Notes: generated from the letters alone by a model not told the origin. DNA of 64,000 nucleotides from Methylophaga sp. (GCA_002733715.2 NVWQ02000053.1:1-64000), one strand, 5' to 3'. Positions 18,912-29,456 are shown, counted from the stretch's first letter. Numbers and translations are program-made.

Positions 18912-19778
18912 TCATCCTTCTCGTGCTAAGGGATATTGGCGATCATCATAATCGACATCTTCATCGCCAGTCAGCATTTTGCGCTGACGTTCTAGATCTT
19001 TGAAATTAAATAATTCGTTATCAGCCAGTTGTGAGGGCGAAATATTTTGTAAACTACGGAAAATATTTTCTAAACGACCAGGATGCTGTTTTTCCCAACC
19101 TTGCAGCATTTCTTTAATGACTTGACGTTGCATATTTTGTTGAGAGCCACAAAGATTACATGGAATGATGGGATATTGCTGATGCTCTGCATAACGAATA
19201 ATATCGGCTTCTTTACAATAAGCTAACGGGCGGATCAGGATATTAGTTTTATCATCACTTAATAATTTAGGCGGCATGGCTTTTATTTTACTGCCATAAA
19301 ACATATTTAGAAATGCTGTTTCAATAATATCGTCACGATGATGACCTAGCGCAATTTTTGTGATGCCATTTTGGCGTGCATAGCCATACAACGAGCCACG
19401 ACGTAACCGCGAACAGATACCACAAGTTGTTTTACCCTCAGGTACCACTTCTTTAACAATACTGTAAGTGTCTTTTTCAATAATATGATAATCGACGCCA
19501 ACGTCAGCAAGATATTTGGGCAGAATATGCTCTGGAAATCCCGGTTGTTTCTGATCAAGATTAACGGCGATGATATCAAACTTAATTGGTGCATGTTTTT
19601 GCAGATTCATCAAAATATCGAGCAGGGTATAACTATCTTTACCACCCGATAGACAAACCATGATCTTGTCTCCATCTTGGATCATATTGTAGTCAGAGAT
19701 AGCCTTGCCGACATTTCGACGAAGACGTTTTTTTAATTTATTAAACTCTAATTTCTTTTTCACTACATTTTCGGTCAT
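18912..19778 (-). CDS. ttcA: tRNA 2-thiocytidine(32) synthetase TtcA
   Basis: TtcA adds sulfur to cytidine 32 of several tRNAs using ATP and a 4Fe-4S cluster. The 288-residue protein has the PP-loop SGGKDS (44-49) and the three cluster cysteines in [11 protein letters not shown] and CNLCGSQ, a second CxxC pattern typical of TtcA. Its ATG directly abuts the moeA stop, and nnrS follows by 13 bases. The location in a molybdenum cofactor operon is not functionally required by its known role. Confidence 0.96.
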   Translation of the reverse strand: MTENVVKKKLEFNKLKKRLRRNVGKAISDYNMIQDGDKIMVCLSGGKDSYTLLDILMNLQKHAPIKFDIIAVNLDQKQPGFPEHILPKYLADVGVDYHIIEKDTYSIVKEVVPEGKTTCGICSRLRRGSLYGYARQNGITKIALGHHRDDIIETAFLNMFYGSKIKAMPPKLLSDDKTNILIRPLAYCKEADIIRYAEHQQYPIIPCNLCGSQQNMQRQVIKEMLQGWEKQHPGRLENIFRSLQNISPSQLADNELFNFKDLERQRKMLTGDEDVDYDDRQYPLAREG

Positions 19779-21038
19779 TTAGATTAGGCCTGAAAAAGGT
19801 TGAACAGTAACGATGGTATTTGGTTCAATGCCATCACATTGCTCTTCTAATAAAATAAAACAGTTGGCGATACTCATTGAACGTAATATCCCTGATCCTT
19901 GTTCACCAGTTGTTTTAACTTGTGTAACGCCGTGCTCATCTTGGAATAAAATACCGCGTTGAAATTCAAAGCGCCCAGCACGTTTTCGAATAGGGCTGAC
20001 ACAGTTGATTTGTAGTAAATGTTTGATTGGGACAGCTTCACCAGAAAGCTGCAGCAAAGCGGGTAGAGCGAATTGATAAAAGGTTACCATCACCGACACA
20101 GGGTTGCCAGGCAGGCCGAAAAACAAGGCATTGTTAATGGTGCCAAATGCAAGTGGCCGGCCAGGTTTCATCGCAATTTTCCAAAAATCGACCTGGCCTA
20201 ATTCAATTAACATTTCTTTAACATAATCAGCATCGCCTACCGAGACACCACCCGTTGTCAGTACAACATCAGCTTGTTCAGATGCCTGCTGCAGAGCTTC
20301 TCGTAAAGCCTGTTTTTGATCTGGAACCACACCCATATCAATAATCTCAACATTGAGATGGCTCAACATGCCGTAAAGTGTGTAACGATTGCTATCGTAA
20401 ATTTCCCCAGCTTGTAATTCTTCCCCTATAGAACGTAACTCATCGCCAGTAGAAAAGAAAGCAACACGAATTTTACGTTTAACAGTAAGTTCAGCGATGC
20501 CAAGCGAGGCAATTAAACCTAAATCAGCAGGGCTGATTTTATGGCCTTCATTAAGTACAACTTCACCAGTCTGTAGGTCTTCGCCTGCCAGTCGCACATT
20601 TTGGCTTTGCTGATGCTGACCATGAACAGTAATAAGTGTGTTATTGACTTCGACATGCTCTTGCATAATTACCGTATCGCAATCAGTTGGCATCATTGCG
20701 CCGGTCATAATTCGAATACATTCACCTTGCTGGATGTTGCCAGTAAAAGGCTGACCCGCAAATGCAATACCAACTTGTTTTAGAGTGAATTTGTTGTCCG
20801 CAATATCAGAACCATGAAGTGCGTAACCATCCATAGCCGAATTATTGTGGGGTGGCACATTAATAGGCGAGACAATTTCATCATGCAAAACATAATCTAA
20901 AGCATTTCTTAGCGAACGTGTTTCTGTTTCGGTAATGGGCGAAATAAGATCATTAATGCGTTGAGTTGCTTGTGCTACGCTTAAACTATTGGGTTCATGG
21001 GCATCGGCACAACTGGGTTGTGGAGTAAATTCAGCCAT
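19779..21038 (-). CDS. moeA: Molybdopterin molybdenumtransferase MoeA
   Basis: MoeA inserts molybdate into adenylated molybdopterin to finish molybdenum cofactor. The 419-residue protein shows the MoeA domains in order: NNSAMDGYALHG near residue 64, TGAMMP near 113, the MoCF-binding segment TTGGVSVGDADYVKE near 260, KPGRPLAFG near 290 and GLPGNPVSVMVTF near 306, then the C-terminal beta domain. It lies one base after mobAB and directly before ttcA on the same strand. Confidence 0.97.
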   Translation of the reverse strand: MAEFTPQPSCADAHEPNSLSVAQATQRINDLISPITETETRSLRNALDYVLHDEIVSPINVPPHNNSAMDGYALHGSDIADNKFTLKQVGIAFAGQPFTGNIQQGECIRIMTGAMMPTDCDTVIMQEHVEVNNTLITVHGQHQQSQNVRLAGEDLQTGEVVLNEGHKISPADLGLIASLGIAELTVKRKIRVAFFSTGDELRSIGEELQAGEIYDSNRYTLYGMLSHLNVEIIDMGVVPDQKQALREALQQASEQADVVLTTGGVSVGDADYVKEMLIELGQVDFWKIAMKPGRPLAFGTINNALFFGLPGNPVSVMVTFYQFALPALLQLSGEAVPIKHLLQINCVSPIRKRAGRFEFQRGILFQDEHGVTQVKTTGEQGSGILRSMSIANCFILLEEQCDGIEPNTIVTVQPFSGLI

Positions 21039-21039
21039 A

Positions 21040-22158
21040 TTAAGCTGTCCAGTTAGAGATAAAAGTTTGGATATAATCAGCTAATTCTGGGATGTTATTT
21101 AGATCTAGCTGCTCAATACTTTCAGAAGTAATTAATGCTGTGTCGCTCGCGATAGCAATGATATTGTTATCATTTACATATAGTAATGGTTTAGCTAGCG
21201 ATGGGCGATGTAGTTCAATCTTAGGGAATACTTCATCTTTAAATCCTTCCACCAAAATTAAATCTACTATTCTAGTATCAATACGTTCAATAAGATCGCC
21301 TAGTCGGGGTTCAGTTACATCAGAAGCATGTACTTCCATTAACGCCATAAGATTTCGCGATGAAACAAGCACTTGTTGCGCTCCTGCTTTTCTTATTTCA
21401 TAACTATCCTTACCCGGAATATCGATATCAAATTTATGATGGGCATGTTTAATCACTGCTAACTTGATGCCTTTTTTGTTTAATTGCGGAATTAATTTTC
21501 GCAATAAGGTCGTTTTTCCTGTGCCACTAAACGCTGCAAACCCTAACATAGGGATAGGTGATACTACTGTTGTTTGATAGTTGCTGATATCGTCAGGTGA
21601 ATTAACGTTGGCAAAAGAGTCAACTTGATCAGAAAAATCAACCACTGCTAATTTATGTTGCTCAAACCAAAGATCAATTTTTCGATCACCTTGTGCTAGA
21701 TATTGGGCTAAATCATCTTGCAAACGGGTTGGAATTAGGCAAAACACGGGTTGTAAGCGTTTGCCATCACTTGCGACAGTAATATCTGCTTGCTCATTGA
21801 GCAATGTTTCCATCATACGTTGACGATATTGAGGTGAAATCATTGGGGCATCGCATGGTGCAGTAAGGATATAATCACTGTTTACAGACTGCATGGCACT
21901 GAGCATGCCTGCTAGTGGTCCACAATAATCTTCTAATGAATCAGCAATAACGGGATAGCCAAAGTTTTGATACAGTTCAATGTTTCTATTGGCATTAATG
22001 ATAAGATCATCAACTTGTGGTGTTAAAATATCAATAACATGGCGAATGAGAGGCTTGTTATTAAATGTAATTAAGCCTTTGTCATTTCCGCCCATCCGAC
22101 GCGCCTTCCCTCCGGACAAGATAACGCCTGTGATAGATGGAAGAGAAGATGTTTTCAT
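21040..22158 (-). CDS. mobAB: MobA-MobB fusion: molybdenum cofactor guanylyltransferase plus GTP-binding adaptor
   Basis: One 372-residue protein carries both Mob activities. Residues 1 to about 195 form MobA, with the GTP-binding signature LSGGKARRMGGNDKG (14-28) and CDAPMIS near 102; it joins GMP to molybdopterin to give the bis-MGD form used by DMSO-reductase-family enzymes. Residues about 203-372 form MobB, with P-loop GFAAFSGTGKTT (206-217) and IKHAHHKFDIDIPGKDSYE near 238. MobA and MobB are separate in E. coli. The gene heads the mobAB-moeA-ttcA-nnrS run and diverges from the aspartic protease gene across 48 bases. Confidence 0.95.
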   Translation of the reverse strand: MKTSSLPSITGVILSGGKARRMGGNDKGLITFNNKPLIRHVIDILTPQVDDLIINANRNIELYQNFGYPVIADSLEDYCGPLAGMLSAMQSVNSDYILTAPCDAPMISPQYRQRMMETLLNEQADITVASDGKRLQPVFCLIPTRLQDDLAQYLAQGDRKIDLWFEQHKLAVVDFSDQVDSFANVNSPDDISNYQTTVVSPIPMLGFAAFSGTGKTTLLRKLIPQLNKKGIKLAVIKHAHHKFDIDIPGKDSYEIRKAGAQQVLVSSRNLMALMEVHASDVTEPRLGDLIERIDTRIVDLILVEGFKDEVFPKIELHRPSLAKPLLYVNDNNIIAIASDTALITSESIEQLDLNNIPELADYIQTFISNWTA

Positions 22159-22206
22159 TGTGATTTACTGTTATTCTGTCAGAAAATTAAACTAGGGATT
22201 AAGTCT

Positions 22207-22851
22207 ATGATCAAACTATGGATTGTTGGGGTTATTATACTGCTAAATACATCACTTGCATGGTCGAAAGATCTAAGCATAGTCGTGGTCGGTCTATTTA
22301 AAAATCAAGCAGTAGTTGAAATAAATCATCAGCAACGATTATTAAAAGTAGGTAAAACAAGCCCTGAAGGGGTAACGCTGATTTCAGCCAATAGCAAAAA
22401 AGCGGTGTTAGAAATTGATGGCATTAAACGTACATATCAACTAGGAGAGCACATTAGTTCTAGTTTTAGCTCCACAACCGCGCAAGCAGAAGTGAATTTA
22501 TGGCCGACAAATGGCATGTACCTTACAACTGGAATAGTAAATGGTTATACCGTTGATTTTGTTGTCGATACAGGCGCATCTGCAATCGCGTTGAATGCAG
22601 AAACAGCAACAAGAGTAGGGTTAGATTATCTTGAGGCGCCTAAAATCCAAATTAAAACAGCATCGGGGACTGAAATTGGCTATGACGTTACATTAGCCTC
22701 AGTACAAGTTGGCGATATTACATTGCATGATGTTCGTGCGATGGTTATCGATGGAAAAGAGCCGCAGCGTGCACTGTTAGGTATGACCTTTCTTGACCAG
22801 GTAGAAATAAATCGTTCAGATAAAAAAATGAATCTAAAACAGAAATATTAA
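22207..22851 (+). CDS. Retropepsin-like aspartic protease family protein (TIGR02281 type)
   Basis: A 214-residue protein with a signal peptide or anchor (1-21, ending AWS), a 75-residue spacer domain, then a single retropepsin-like domain. The catalytic motif is [12 protein letters not shown] near residue 119, and [12 protein letters not shown] near 192 is the family's second signature. Such clan AA proteins are widespread in proteobacteria, probably periplasmic, and work as dimers; substrates are not known. Its stop codon overlaps that of folE2 by 4 bases, tail to tail. Confidence 0.88.
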   Translation: MIKLWIVGVIILLNTSLAWSKDLSIVVVGLFKNQAVVEINHQQRLLKVGKTSPEGVTLISANSKKAVLEIDGIKRTYQLGEHISSSFSSTTAQAEVNLWPTNGMYLTTGIVNGYTVDFVVDTGASAIALNAETATRVGLDYLEAPKIQIKTASGTEIGYDVTLASVQVGDITLHDVRAMVIDGKEPQRALLGMTFLDQVEINRSDKKMNLKQKY

Positions 22852-23657
22852 TCAAAACCTTTAGAAATTAATGCATAAGCAGAATGATTATGGATTGATT
22901 CAAAGTTTTCTGATTCAACGGTATAGGCGTTAATACGTTCATCATCGTTCAACCGTGCGGCAATATCACGCACAATATCTTCAACAAATTTTGGGTTGTC
23001 ATAGGCTTTTTCAGTCACAAACTTTTCATCTGGGCGTTTTAACAGTCCAAAGATTTCACATGATGCTTCTTCTTCAACGAGATCAATAATATCTTCAATC
23101 CAGATAAAGCTTTCAGCACGCACGGTTACCGTGACATGTGAGCGTTGATTATGTGCGCCATAGTCTGAAATATTTTTTGAACACGGACAAAGACTGGTTA
23201 CAGGAACCACGACCTTAACCATTACATCTGTTTTATCGCCAGTGATTTCACCCAGAAAAGTCACTTGATAATCCATCAAACTTTCTACTTTACTGATGGG
23301 TGCCGTTTTATTTACAAAATAGGGAAATGCCATTTCAACATAACCTGATTCAGCTTGTAGGCGCTCGGTCATTTGCGGCAGCATGTCGCGGAAAGATTGC
23401 ACGGTTATTTCACGTTCATTTTGATTTAAAATCTCAACAAAGCGTGACATATGGGTGCCTTTGAACTGATGAGGTAGATTTACATACATATTAAAGTTAG
23501 CAATAGTATGTTGCTCACCTTCATCACGATCACTTACTCTTATTGGATGCTGAATATCTTTGATACCCACCTTGTCGATAGCAATGTGGCGTTTATCAGC
23601 AATATTTTGAACATCTTCAATAGTATCGCAACAATCTGCTTTTTTATCTGTAGCCAT
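22848..23657 (-). CDS. folE2: GTP cyclohydrolase FolE2 (type IB)
   Basis: FolE2 converts GTP to 7,8-dihydroneopterin triphosphate, the first step of folate and queuosine synthesis. The 269-residue protein has the family's signatures: [13 protein letters not shown] near residue 67, the metal-site cysteine in [20 protein letters not shown] near 153, and [26 protein letters not shown] near 190. Unlike FolE it does not need zinc and is often Zur-regulated, which is notable given the metal transporter genes 11 kb away. It follows queD by 6 bases. Confidence 0.96.
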   Translation of the reverse strand: MATDKKADCCDTIEDVQNIADKRHIAIDKVGIKDIQHPIRVSDRDEGEQHTIANFNMYVNLPHQFKGTHMSRFVEILNQNEREITVQSFRDMLPQMTERLQAESGYVEMAFPYFVNKTAPISKVESLMDYQVTFLGEITGDKTDVMVKVVVPVTSLCPCSKNISDYGAHNQRSHVTVTVRAESFIWIEDIIDLVEEEASCEIFGLLKRPDEKFVTEKAYDNPKFVEDIVRDIAARLNDDERINAYTVESENFESIHNHSAYALISKGFD

Positions 23658-23663
23658 TTTTAT

Positions 23664-24044
23664 TTAGTCCTCACTATAACGAACGCAGGCGCGGTCGGTT
23701 TCCCATAGTGTTACAGCTGATATTTTGGCTGTATTACTATTTAATGTTGTACTTAAATTTTGGTAAAAATATTGAGCAATAGTTTCTGCTGTTGGATTAA
23801 CAGTATCGAATGGCGGAATATCATTAAGATAGCGATGATCTAATGTTTTTGCCAGTTCGCGCGTTGCTGTTTTAATTGTTTTGAAGTCCATTCCCATACC
23901 GTGTTCATTCAATACGGTAGCCGTTACTTCCACTTCTAATTTCCAGTTATGACCATGCATACGGCTGCAATCACCAGGATAATCACGTAAGGTGTGAGCT
24001 GAGGCAAAATCTGCCAGAATTTTTAAAGTGTAGGTTGGACTCAT
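23664..24044 (-). CDS. queD: 6-carboxytetrahydropterin synthase QueD
   Basis: QueD turns dihydroneopterin triphosphate, the FolE2 product, into 6-carboxytetrahydropterin on the way to preQ0 and queuosine. The 126-residue protein shows FASAHTLRDYPGDCSRMHGHNW with the catalytic cysteine and zinc-binding His pattern HGHNW, LDHRYLND near residue 73, and the C-terminal WETDRACVRY. The neighbouring folE2, 6 bases downstream, makes its substrate, so the pair is functionally coherent. Confidence 0.92.
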   Translation of the reverse strand: MSPTYTLKILADFASAHTLRDYPGDCSRMHGHNWKLEVEVTATVLNEHGMGMDFKTIKTATRELAKTLDHRYLNDIPPFDTVNPTAETIAQYFYQNLSTTLNSNTAKISAVTLWETDRACVRYSED

Positions 24045-24085
24045 AGTTGACTATTATACTAGGGAATTATTATTACAACAGAATA

Positions 24086-25930
24086 TTATGCCGGAAAATG
24101 CTTTTTGACAGTAGCAATAATTCCTGCGGCGTCTAATCCACACTCCGATAACATGGTTTTGTGATCACCATGATTAAGGAATTTATCAGGTAATCCCATA
24201 ATTTCGATAGGTATAGAATTGCCGACTGAAAGTAAGAATTCTGCGATACCGCTGCCAGCACCACCGATGTGAGTATTTTCTTCAATTGTAATAATAAGAT
24301 CGTGATTGGCGGCAATATCACTAATGAGTTGTGTGTCCAAAGGTTTTATAAATCGCATATTAATAGCGGTTGCATCCAATGTTTCTGCGGCTTCAACGGC
24401 AGGAGCAACCATCGTACCAAAGGCAAGAATAGCGACTTTTTTACCTTGGCGTTTAATATCTGCCTTTCCTATTTCAAGCGCTGTTAATGCGGGGTCAATA
24501 GCAGCGCCTGTACCTGTTCCACGAGGATAACGCACTGCACAAGGACCATTGTATTGGTAGCCTGTTGTCAGCATTTGGCGGCATTCATTTTCATCAGATG
24601 CAGCCATAACCACTAGATTTGGAATACAGCGCAAATAGCTTAAATCAAAGCTGCCGGCATGCGTTGCGCCATCAGCACCCACTAGTCCGCCTCGATCAAT
24701 AGCAAATAATACGGGTAGGTTTTGAATGGCAATGTCATGAATTAGCTGATCGTAAGCACGTTGTAAAAAGGTGGAGTAAATAGCGACAACGGGTTTTTTA
24801 CCTTCACAGGCAATACCCGCAGCTAAAGTAACAGCATGTTGTTCTGCAATACCGACATCAAAATAACGGTCAGGGTATTGTTCTGCAAAGTCATTAAGAC
24901 CAGAACCGTCACACATCGCAGGTGTAATTCCTATGAGATCAGGACATTGTTCAGCCATATCGCATAACCATTGACCAAAAATTTGGGTGTAACTTGGACT
25001 TGAAACTTTTGGCTTACCATTGCTAGCAGGGCTTACGCCATGAAATTTACCTGGTTGTTGCTCGGCAGGCTCGTAACCTTTGCCTTTTTTGGTGACGATA
25101 TGCAGAAATTGCGGTCCTTTTCGTTCACGTAAATTCCCTAGAGTAGCGATTAAGGTATCAAGATCATGACCATCAATCGGGCCAATATAATTAAAACCCA
25201 TTTCTTCAAATAAAGTACCGGGGATAATCATGCCTTTCATATGCTCTTCTGCTCGGCGAGCAAATTCCCAAGCTGGCGGTAGTTTTTCTAATACCTTTTT
25301 ACTGCCTTCTCGTGCGGATGCGTAAAATTTACCTGATAATAATCGTGCTAGATAATTAGACATGCCGCCGACATTTTTAGAAATCGACATTTCATTATCA
25401 TTAAGAATAACTAATAGATTGGCACTTAAATCACCCGCATGAGCCAATGCTTCATAAGCTTGACCTGCGGTGAGAGCACCGTCTCCAATAATAGCGACAG
25501 CGCGACGATGTTCATTATTGAGCTGTGAGGCAATGGCCATGCCTAATGCAGCACTAATAGAGGTACTTGAGTGGCCGACACCAAAGGCATCATAGGGGCT
25601 TTCACTGCGTTTAGGAAAACCCGATAAACCTCCAGGCTGGCGCATGGTATTCATTTGGTCACGTCGACCGGTTAAAATTTTATGAGTATAACTTTGGTGG
25701 CCCACATCCCAAACAAAGCGATCATCTGGCGTGTTATAGACATAATGTAACGCTAACGTCAGCTCAACAACACCTAAGTTAGATGAAATATGGCCACCTG
25801 TTTGCTGAACACTATCGACTATGAACGTGCGTATTTCTTCTGCTAATTGAGGTAACTGTTTTCTATTCAGCTGACGAAGATCGTCTGGGCTATTAATTTG
25901 AGCTAATAAAGGTTCTGATTCTGTTGTCAT
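24086..25930 (-). CDS. dxs: 1-deoxy-D-xylulose-5-phosphate synthase Dxs
   Basis: Dxs condenses pyruvate and glyceraldehyde 3-phosphate using thiamine diphosphate, opening the MEP isoprenoid pathway. The 614-residue length is typical. [14 protein letters not shown] near residue 80, [14 protein letters not shown] near 121, the ThDP motif [13 protein letters not shown] near 149, [16 protein letters not shown]-like block [15 protein letters not shown] near 362, and [17 protein letters not shown] near 414 are intact. It overlaps ispA by 1 base, within an xseB-ispA-dxs run. Confidence 0.98.
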   Translation of the reverse strand: MTTESEPLLAQINSPDDLRQLNRKQLPQLAEEIRTFIVDSVQQTGGHISSNLGVVELTLALHYVYNTPDDRFVWDVGHQSYTHKILTGRRDQMNTMRQPGGLSGFPKRSESPYDAFGVGHSSTSISAALGMAIASQLNNEHRRAVAIIGDGALTAGQAYEALAHAGDLSANLLVILNDNEMSISKNVGGMSNYLARLLSGKFYASAREGSKKVLEKLPPAWEFARRAEEHMKGMIIPGTLFEEMGFNYIGPIDGHDLDTLIATLGNLRERKGPQFLHIVTKKGKGYEPAEQQPGKFHGVSPASNGKPKVSSPSYTQIFGQWLCDMAEQCPDLIGITPAMCDGSGLNDFAEQYPDRYFDVGIAEQHAVTLAAGIACEGKKPVVAIYSTFLQRAYDQLIHDIAIQNLPVLFAIDRGGLVGADGATHAGSFDLSYLRCIPNLVVMAASDENECRQMLTTGYQYNGPCAVRYPRGTGTGAAIDPALTALEIGKADIKRQGKKVAILAFGTMVAPAVEAAETLDATAINMRFIKPLDTQLISDIAANHDLIITIEENTHIGGAGSGIAEFLLSVGNSIPIEIMGLPDKFLNHGDHKTMLSECGLDAAGIIATVKKHFPA

Positions 25931-26820
25931 TAGTGTGAGCGTTGCACTACAAATTGGGCTAAAGCGGTTAATGTTTGTGTATTGTAAGGCAAATCGGCTA
26001 ATTGAGCTAAAGCATGATCAATTAAATCCGTCGCTTTTTGCTGTGCAGCTTCCAAACCTAATAAGGCAGGGTAGGTTGGTTTGTTTAACGCAACATCTGC
26101 CCCCTGTGTTTTACCAAGGGTTTCGGTGCTAGACACAACGTCAAGCACATCATCTTGTACTTGAAAAGCCAAGCCAATAGAGTGTGCAAAACTATCTAGT
26201 TTGGTAAGTGTGATTTCATCAACATCTGCATAAGCAAGCGCACCTAAGCGAACACTGGCGCGAATAAGCGCAGCTGTTTTTAATTCATGCATACCTTGCA
26301 GTGCGGCCAGATCAAGTGATTGCCCTACTGATTCAAGATCGATGGCTTGGCCACCAGCCATGCCCAATGCACCCGATCGCTGTGCCAGTACTTTGACCAT
26401 TTTACATTGCTGGGCGGGTGACAGTATGTCATCACACAATGATTCAAATGCCAGAGTTTGCAATGCATCACCCACTAACAGCGCAGTTGCATCATCATAG
26501 GCTTTATGACAAGTTGGACGACCACGGCGTAAGTCATCATCATCCATAATGGGCATATCGTCGTGTACTAAAGAATAAGCATGGATCATTTCTACTGCGC
26601 TAGCAGGTGCATCAAGTCGATCTAAGTCAATATCCAGCGCTTCACCTGCGGCATAAACCAGCAAAGCTCTCAAGCGCTTACCACCATTAAGGGTTGAGTA
26701 ACGCATTGCTTCGATAAGATTTGCAGAGCCTAAATCACCTACTTGAGGAAGTCGTTCGGACAGCGCCTTCTCAACACGTTCTTGGCGGATTTTCATCCAC
26801 TCGGAGAGAGAGCTTGTCAC
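25930..26820 (-). CDS. ispA: Farnesyl diphosphate synthase IspA
   Basis: IspA makes farnesyl diphosphate from dimethylallyl and isopentenyl diphosphates. The 296-residue protein has the first aspartate-rich motif [16 protein letters not shown] (near residue 92), [11 protein letters not shown] (near 51), and the second motif QVQDDVLDV (near 223). These place it among short-chain (C15) trans-prenyltransferases. It overlaps both xseB (4 bases) and dxs (1 base). Confidence 0.97.
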   Translation of the reverse strand: MTSSLSEWMKIRQERVEKALSERLPQVGDLGSANLIEAMRYSTLNGGKRLRALLVYAAGEALDIDLDRLDAPASAVEMIHAYSLVHDDMPIMDDDDLRRGRPTCHKAYDDATALLVGDALQTLAFESLCDDILSPAQQCKMVKVLAQRSGALGMAGGQAIDLESVGQSLDLAALQGMHELKTAALIRASVRLGALAYADVDEITLTKLDSFAHSIGLAFQVQDDVLDVVSSTETLGKTQGADVALNKPTYPALLGLEAAQQKATDLIDHALAQLADLPYNTQTLTALAQFVVQRSH

Positions 26821-27059
26821 GATTCAGATGTGTTTGGATCAAAATCTACCAGTGTGGATTGGCCAGATTGTTTCAATAACATTTGCACTTTTTGCTCAGC
26901 TGCCTGCAAAGCATCTTGGCAATCGCGTGTTAATAACACGCCACTTTCGTATAATTTGAGCGATTCTTCAAGACTAATATCGCCCTGTTCTAGGCGGTTT
27001 ACTAGTGATTCTAGTTCTAATACTGAAGCTTCGTAATCCAATTTTTTTCGTTTGGCCAA
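26817..27059 (-). CDS. xseB: Exodeoxyribonuclease VII small subunit
   Basis: An 80-residue helical protein with the XseB signature: YEASVLELESLVNRLEQGDI, then LEESLKLYESGVLLTRDCQ. XseB binds the large subunit XseA, which is not in this window, to form a single-strand exonuclease. It is the first gene of the xseB-ispA-dxs-queD-folE2 run and diverges from ribF. Confidence 0.95.
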   Translation of the reverse strand: MAKRKKLDYEASVLELESLVNRLEQGDISLEESLKLYESGVLLTRDCQDALQAAEQKVQMLLKQSGQSTLVDFDPNTSES

Positions 27060-27147
27060 GGTCGTAATCTCTAAACAAAAAACTATTTACACTATTATAA
27101 GGCAATTAAAGCAAGCTTGCCCGTCCTATTTTAGATACAATTACGTT

Positions 27148-28092
27148 ATGAAAAAAATCATTCGCGGTTTTCACAATTTACCTTCAAACCCTACAGGTTG
27201 TGTAGCCACCATTGGTAATTTTGATGGTGTACATCTAGGTCATCAAGCTGTGCTGCAACAATTAGCCATGAAGGGTGATACGCTAGGATTAGCTGCTGTT
27301 GTAATTATATTTGAGCCACAGCCAAATGAATTCTTTGCTCCAGATAAAGCACCTGCACGATTATGTCGTTTTCGAGAAAAAGTTGAAGCGTTACGGTGTT
27401 ATTCGATTCAGCAATTATGCGTACTGAAATTTAATAAACACCTTGCAAAAATGCTTGCAGATGAGTTTATTCAACGATTACTTGTTGATGGCTTGAATGT
27501 GAAATATTTAGTGGTAGGCGATGATTTTAGATTTGGGAAAGATCGTCAAGGTGATTTTGCAATGCTGCAGAAAGCGGGTGATAAACATGGCTTTCAAGTG
27601 GTCAACATGCACACCTTTTCCATTGACCAGCATCGAGTCAGTAGCACGCGAATTAGACAAGCACTGGAGCTTGGCGATTTGTTGTTGGCCGAGAAATTGT
27701 TAGGTCGACCTTATCGAATGAGTGGCCGTGTGGCGCATGGTGATAAACGAGGTCGAACTTTAGGTTTCCCAACGGCTAACATTCACCTGCATCGCCATAA
27801 AGTACCATTGTCAGGTGTCTACGCTGTGCAATTGTTTGGTATTGCGGGTGAGCCGATTAAAGGCGTGGCAAATGTGGGGATGAGACCAACAATAGCAGGT
27901 CTTAAACGGGCATTATTAGAAGTCCACCTGTTTGATTTTGACCGTGATATCTATGGTGAACATGTACAAGTTCATTTTTTACAGAAGCTACGCGATGAAC
28001 AAAAGTTTTCTGATCTTGACGCATTAACTAAGCAAATTCATTGTGATTCTCAGCAGGCAAAGGCTTATTTTGGCCATAAAAACCACAGTTAA
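27148..28092 (+). CDS. ribF: Bifunctional riboflavin kinase/FAD synthetase RibF
   Basis: RibF phosphorylates riboflavin to FMN and adenylates FMN to FAD. The ATG at 27148 gives 314 residues, close to E. coli RibF (313); upstream in-frame codons lie in the promoter region and add no conserved sequence. The N-terminal FAD synthetase domain shows ATIGNFDGVHLGHQAV (near 19) and VGDDFRFGKDRQGDF (near 120); the C-terminal kinase domain shows GDKRGRTLGFPTANI (near 200) and GVANVGMRPTI near 237. It stands alone here; the usual ileS and lspA neighbours are absent. Confidence 0.97.
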   Translation: MKKIIRGFHNLPSNPTGCVATIGNFDGVHLGHQAVLQQLAMKGDTLGLAAVVIIFEPQPNEFFAPDKAPARLCRFREKVEALRCYSIQQLCVLKFNKHLAKMLADEFIQRLLVDGLNVKYLVVGDDFRFGKDRQGDFAMLQKAGDKHGFQVVNMHTFSIDQHRVSSTRIRQALELGDLLLAEKLLGRPYRMSGRVAHGDKRGRTLGFPTANIHLHRHKVPLSGVYAVQLFGIAGEPIKGVANVGMRPTIAGLKRALLEVHLFDFDRDIYGEHVQVHFLQKLRDEQKFSDLDALTKQIHCDSQQAKAYFGHKNHS

Positions 28093-28232
28093 ATATGCTT
28101 TAAGAACGGACTTCCATCATTCAATTTCACTCTTACAACAATATTGCAGTAAGAAGCTTGTGTTTGTTTTTGAAATTGAGGTATAGTGAGAAGGCTAGAC
28201 TATTTAACCACTATATTTTAAGGAAAAGAAAG

Positions 28233-28574
28233 ATGAGTGAAAAAGATGATCTAATTGCAAAATATGCAGATGACCTAGAAAATAAATGTGGCATCACGCC
28301 AGATATGGATTTATTAGCTAAAGTTACCACAGGTTGTGGCCCAGCTATTTATAATAAAGATGCGTCATTAGTATCGGGTTCAGATCCTGACGAATTAGCT
28401 ACCGTAAAAAAGAATTTTCTAATCAAAAAGCTAGGTTTAGCTGACAGCCCCGCTCTTGATGCTGCGATTGATTCGGTAATGGAAACATATGGCCGTTCAA
28501 ATCCTCAAAAATCACGAGCTGTTGTGTATTACATGTTAGCTGTACATTTTAATAAAGAGTCTGTTTATAACTAA
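28233..28574 (+). CDS. DUF2853 family protein
   Basis: A 113-residue protein beginning MSEKDDLIAKYADDLENKCG, with NNFLIKKLGL-like KKNFLIKKLGLADSPALDA in the middle and SRAVVYYMLAVHF near the end: the DUF2853 pattern. The ATG at 28233 has AGGA at proper spacing; a longer frame starting at 28158 lacks a ribosome site. Family function is unknown; it is a small soluble helical protein. A strong terminator follows. Confidence 0.88.
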   Translation: MSEKDDLIAKYADDLENKCGITPDMDLLAKVTTGCGPAIYNKDASLVSGSDPDELATVKKNFLIKKLGLADSPALDAAIDSVMETYGRSNPQKSRAVVYYMLAVHFNKESVYN

Positions 28575-28603
28575 ACAAGAAACGTTACTTGCTAAATCAA
28601 CAG

Positions 28604-28636
28604 TGCCGCAAAGCTATGTTAGCTTGCGGCATTTTT
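28604..28636 (+). terminator. Rho-independent terminator after DUF2853 gene
   Basis: A 12-bp stem TGCCGCA(A)AGCTA (28604-28616, one bulged A) / TAGCTTGCGGCA (28620-28631) is followed by five T. It lies 30 bases after the stop codon. Confidence 0.85.
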
Positions 28637-28663
28637 GTTTGAGCTATTAGTGAATACAGTAAT

Positions 28664-29302
28664 ATGGCAATAGACTTAACACAAAATAGACCTGAATTTT
28701 TACAGAGTGGATTGTCGTTAGACGAGCTTAATGTTGATCCTATCAAGCAATTCGAACTTTGGTTTAAGCAGGCTATAGAAGCAGATATTATTGAACCGAG
28801 TGCGATGAGTTTAGCAACATCAGACGGTTTGGAAGTAAGCTTGCGCACGGTGTTATTGAAGTTTTTTGATGACAAAGGTTTTGTTTTCTTTACTAATTAT
28901 GCGTCAAAAAAATCTAAACAAATTGAGTCAAACCCACAGGCTGCATTGTTATTTCCGTGGCTGGCGCTTGAGCGACAAGTAAAAATTAGTGGGCGAGTAG
29001 AAAAAATATCGACGCTGGAATCACTTAACTATTTCGCAACACGGCCGAAAGATTCTCAGCTAGGTGCTTGGGCCTCACATCAATCCAGTAGGTTATCATC
29101 AAGACAGGTCTTATTGACACAATTTGAAGCAATGAAAAATAAGTTTAAAGAAGGTGAAATACCGTTACCTGATTTTTGGGGAGGCTATCGCGTAGTGCCA
29201 CATTCGATAGAGTTCTGGCAAGGACGAGAAAACCGGCTACATGACAGATTTATATATAAAAGAGTTGAAGACGTTTGGGAAATTAGTCGTTTAGCTCCAT
29301 AA
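28664..29302 (+). CDS. pdxH: Pyridoxamine 5'-phosphate oxidase PdxH
   Basis: PdxH oxidises pyridoxamine and pyridoxine 5'-phosphates to PLP using FMN. The 212-residue protein has the family length. [20 protein letters not shown] near residue 55 and [19 protein letters not shown] near 79 form the FMN site; the C-terminal [14 protein letters not shown], followed by the ending SRLAP, is the standard PdxH signature. Start ATG at 28664. Confidence 0.97.
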   Translation: MAIDLTQNRPEFLQSGLSLDELNVDPIKQFELWFKQAIEADIIEPSAMSLATSDGLEVSLRTVLLKFFDDKGFVFFTNYASKKSKQIESNPQAALLFPWLALERQVKISGRVEKISTLESLNYFATRPKDSQLGAWASHQSSRLSSRQVLLTQFEAMKNKFKEGEIPLPDFWGGYRVVPHSIEFWQGRENRLHDRFIYKRVEDVWEISRLAP

Positions 29303-29373
29303 TAATTGTTGTGTAACATATGTGTATTTTGATATTTTAGCACTGTAGGTTTATGGGTGATATTCTTTTTTAC

Positions 29374-29456
29374 ACATAACGTTTGAGTTAAAGGGTTTTT
29401 TAAAAGAGAAGCGAGAGTGCCTCTTTTAAAAATTCGTTTTGAACGACATGTTATAC
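29374..29456 (-). other. attC recombination site (integron cassette end)
   Basis: On the minus strand the 83 bases fold as a classical attC: R'' GTATAAC (29456-29450), 5-base spacer, L'' GTTCAAA (29444-29438), a central stem TTTTTAAAAGAG / CTCTTTTAAAAA (29432-29421 with 29408-29397), L' TTTAAC (29392-29387), 6-base spacer TCAAAC, R' GTTATGT (29380-29374). L'' has one extra base relative to L', which gives the extrahelical base that integrases use to choose the strand. Spacer lengths equal those of the aadA attC. The stop codon of the upstream gene lies inside R''. Confidence 0.8.

Noticed and set aside
27052-27147. N-terminal extension of RibF
   Set aside because: The extra 32 codons overlap the xseB start and promoter region and the ATG at 27148 gives the normal family length.
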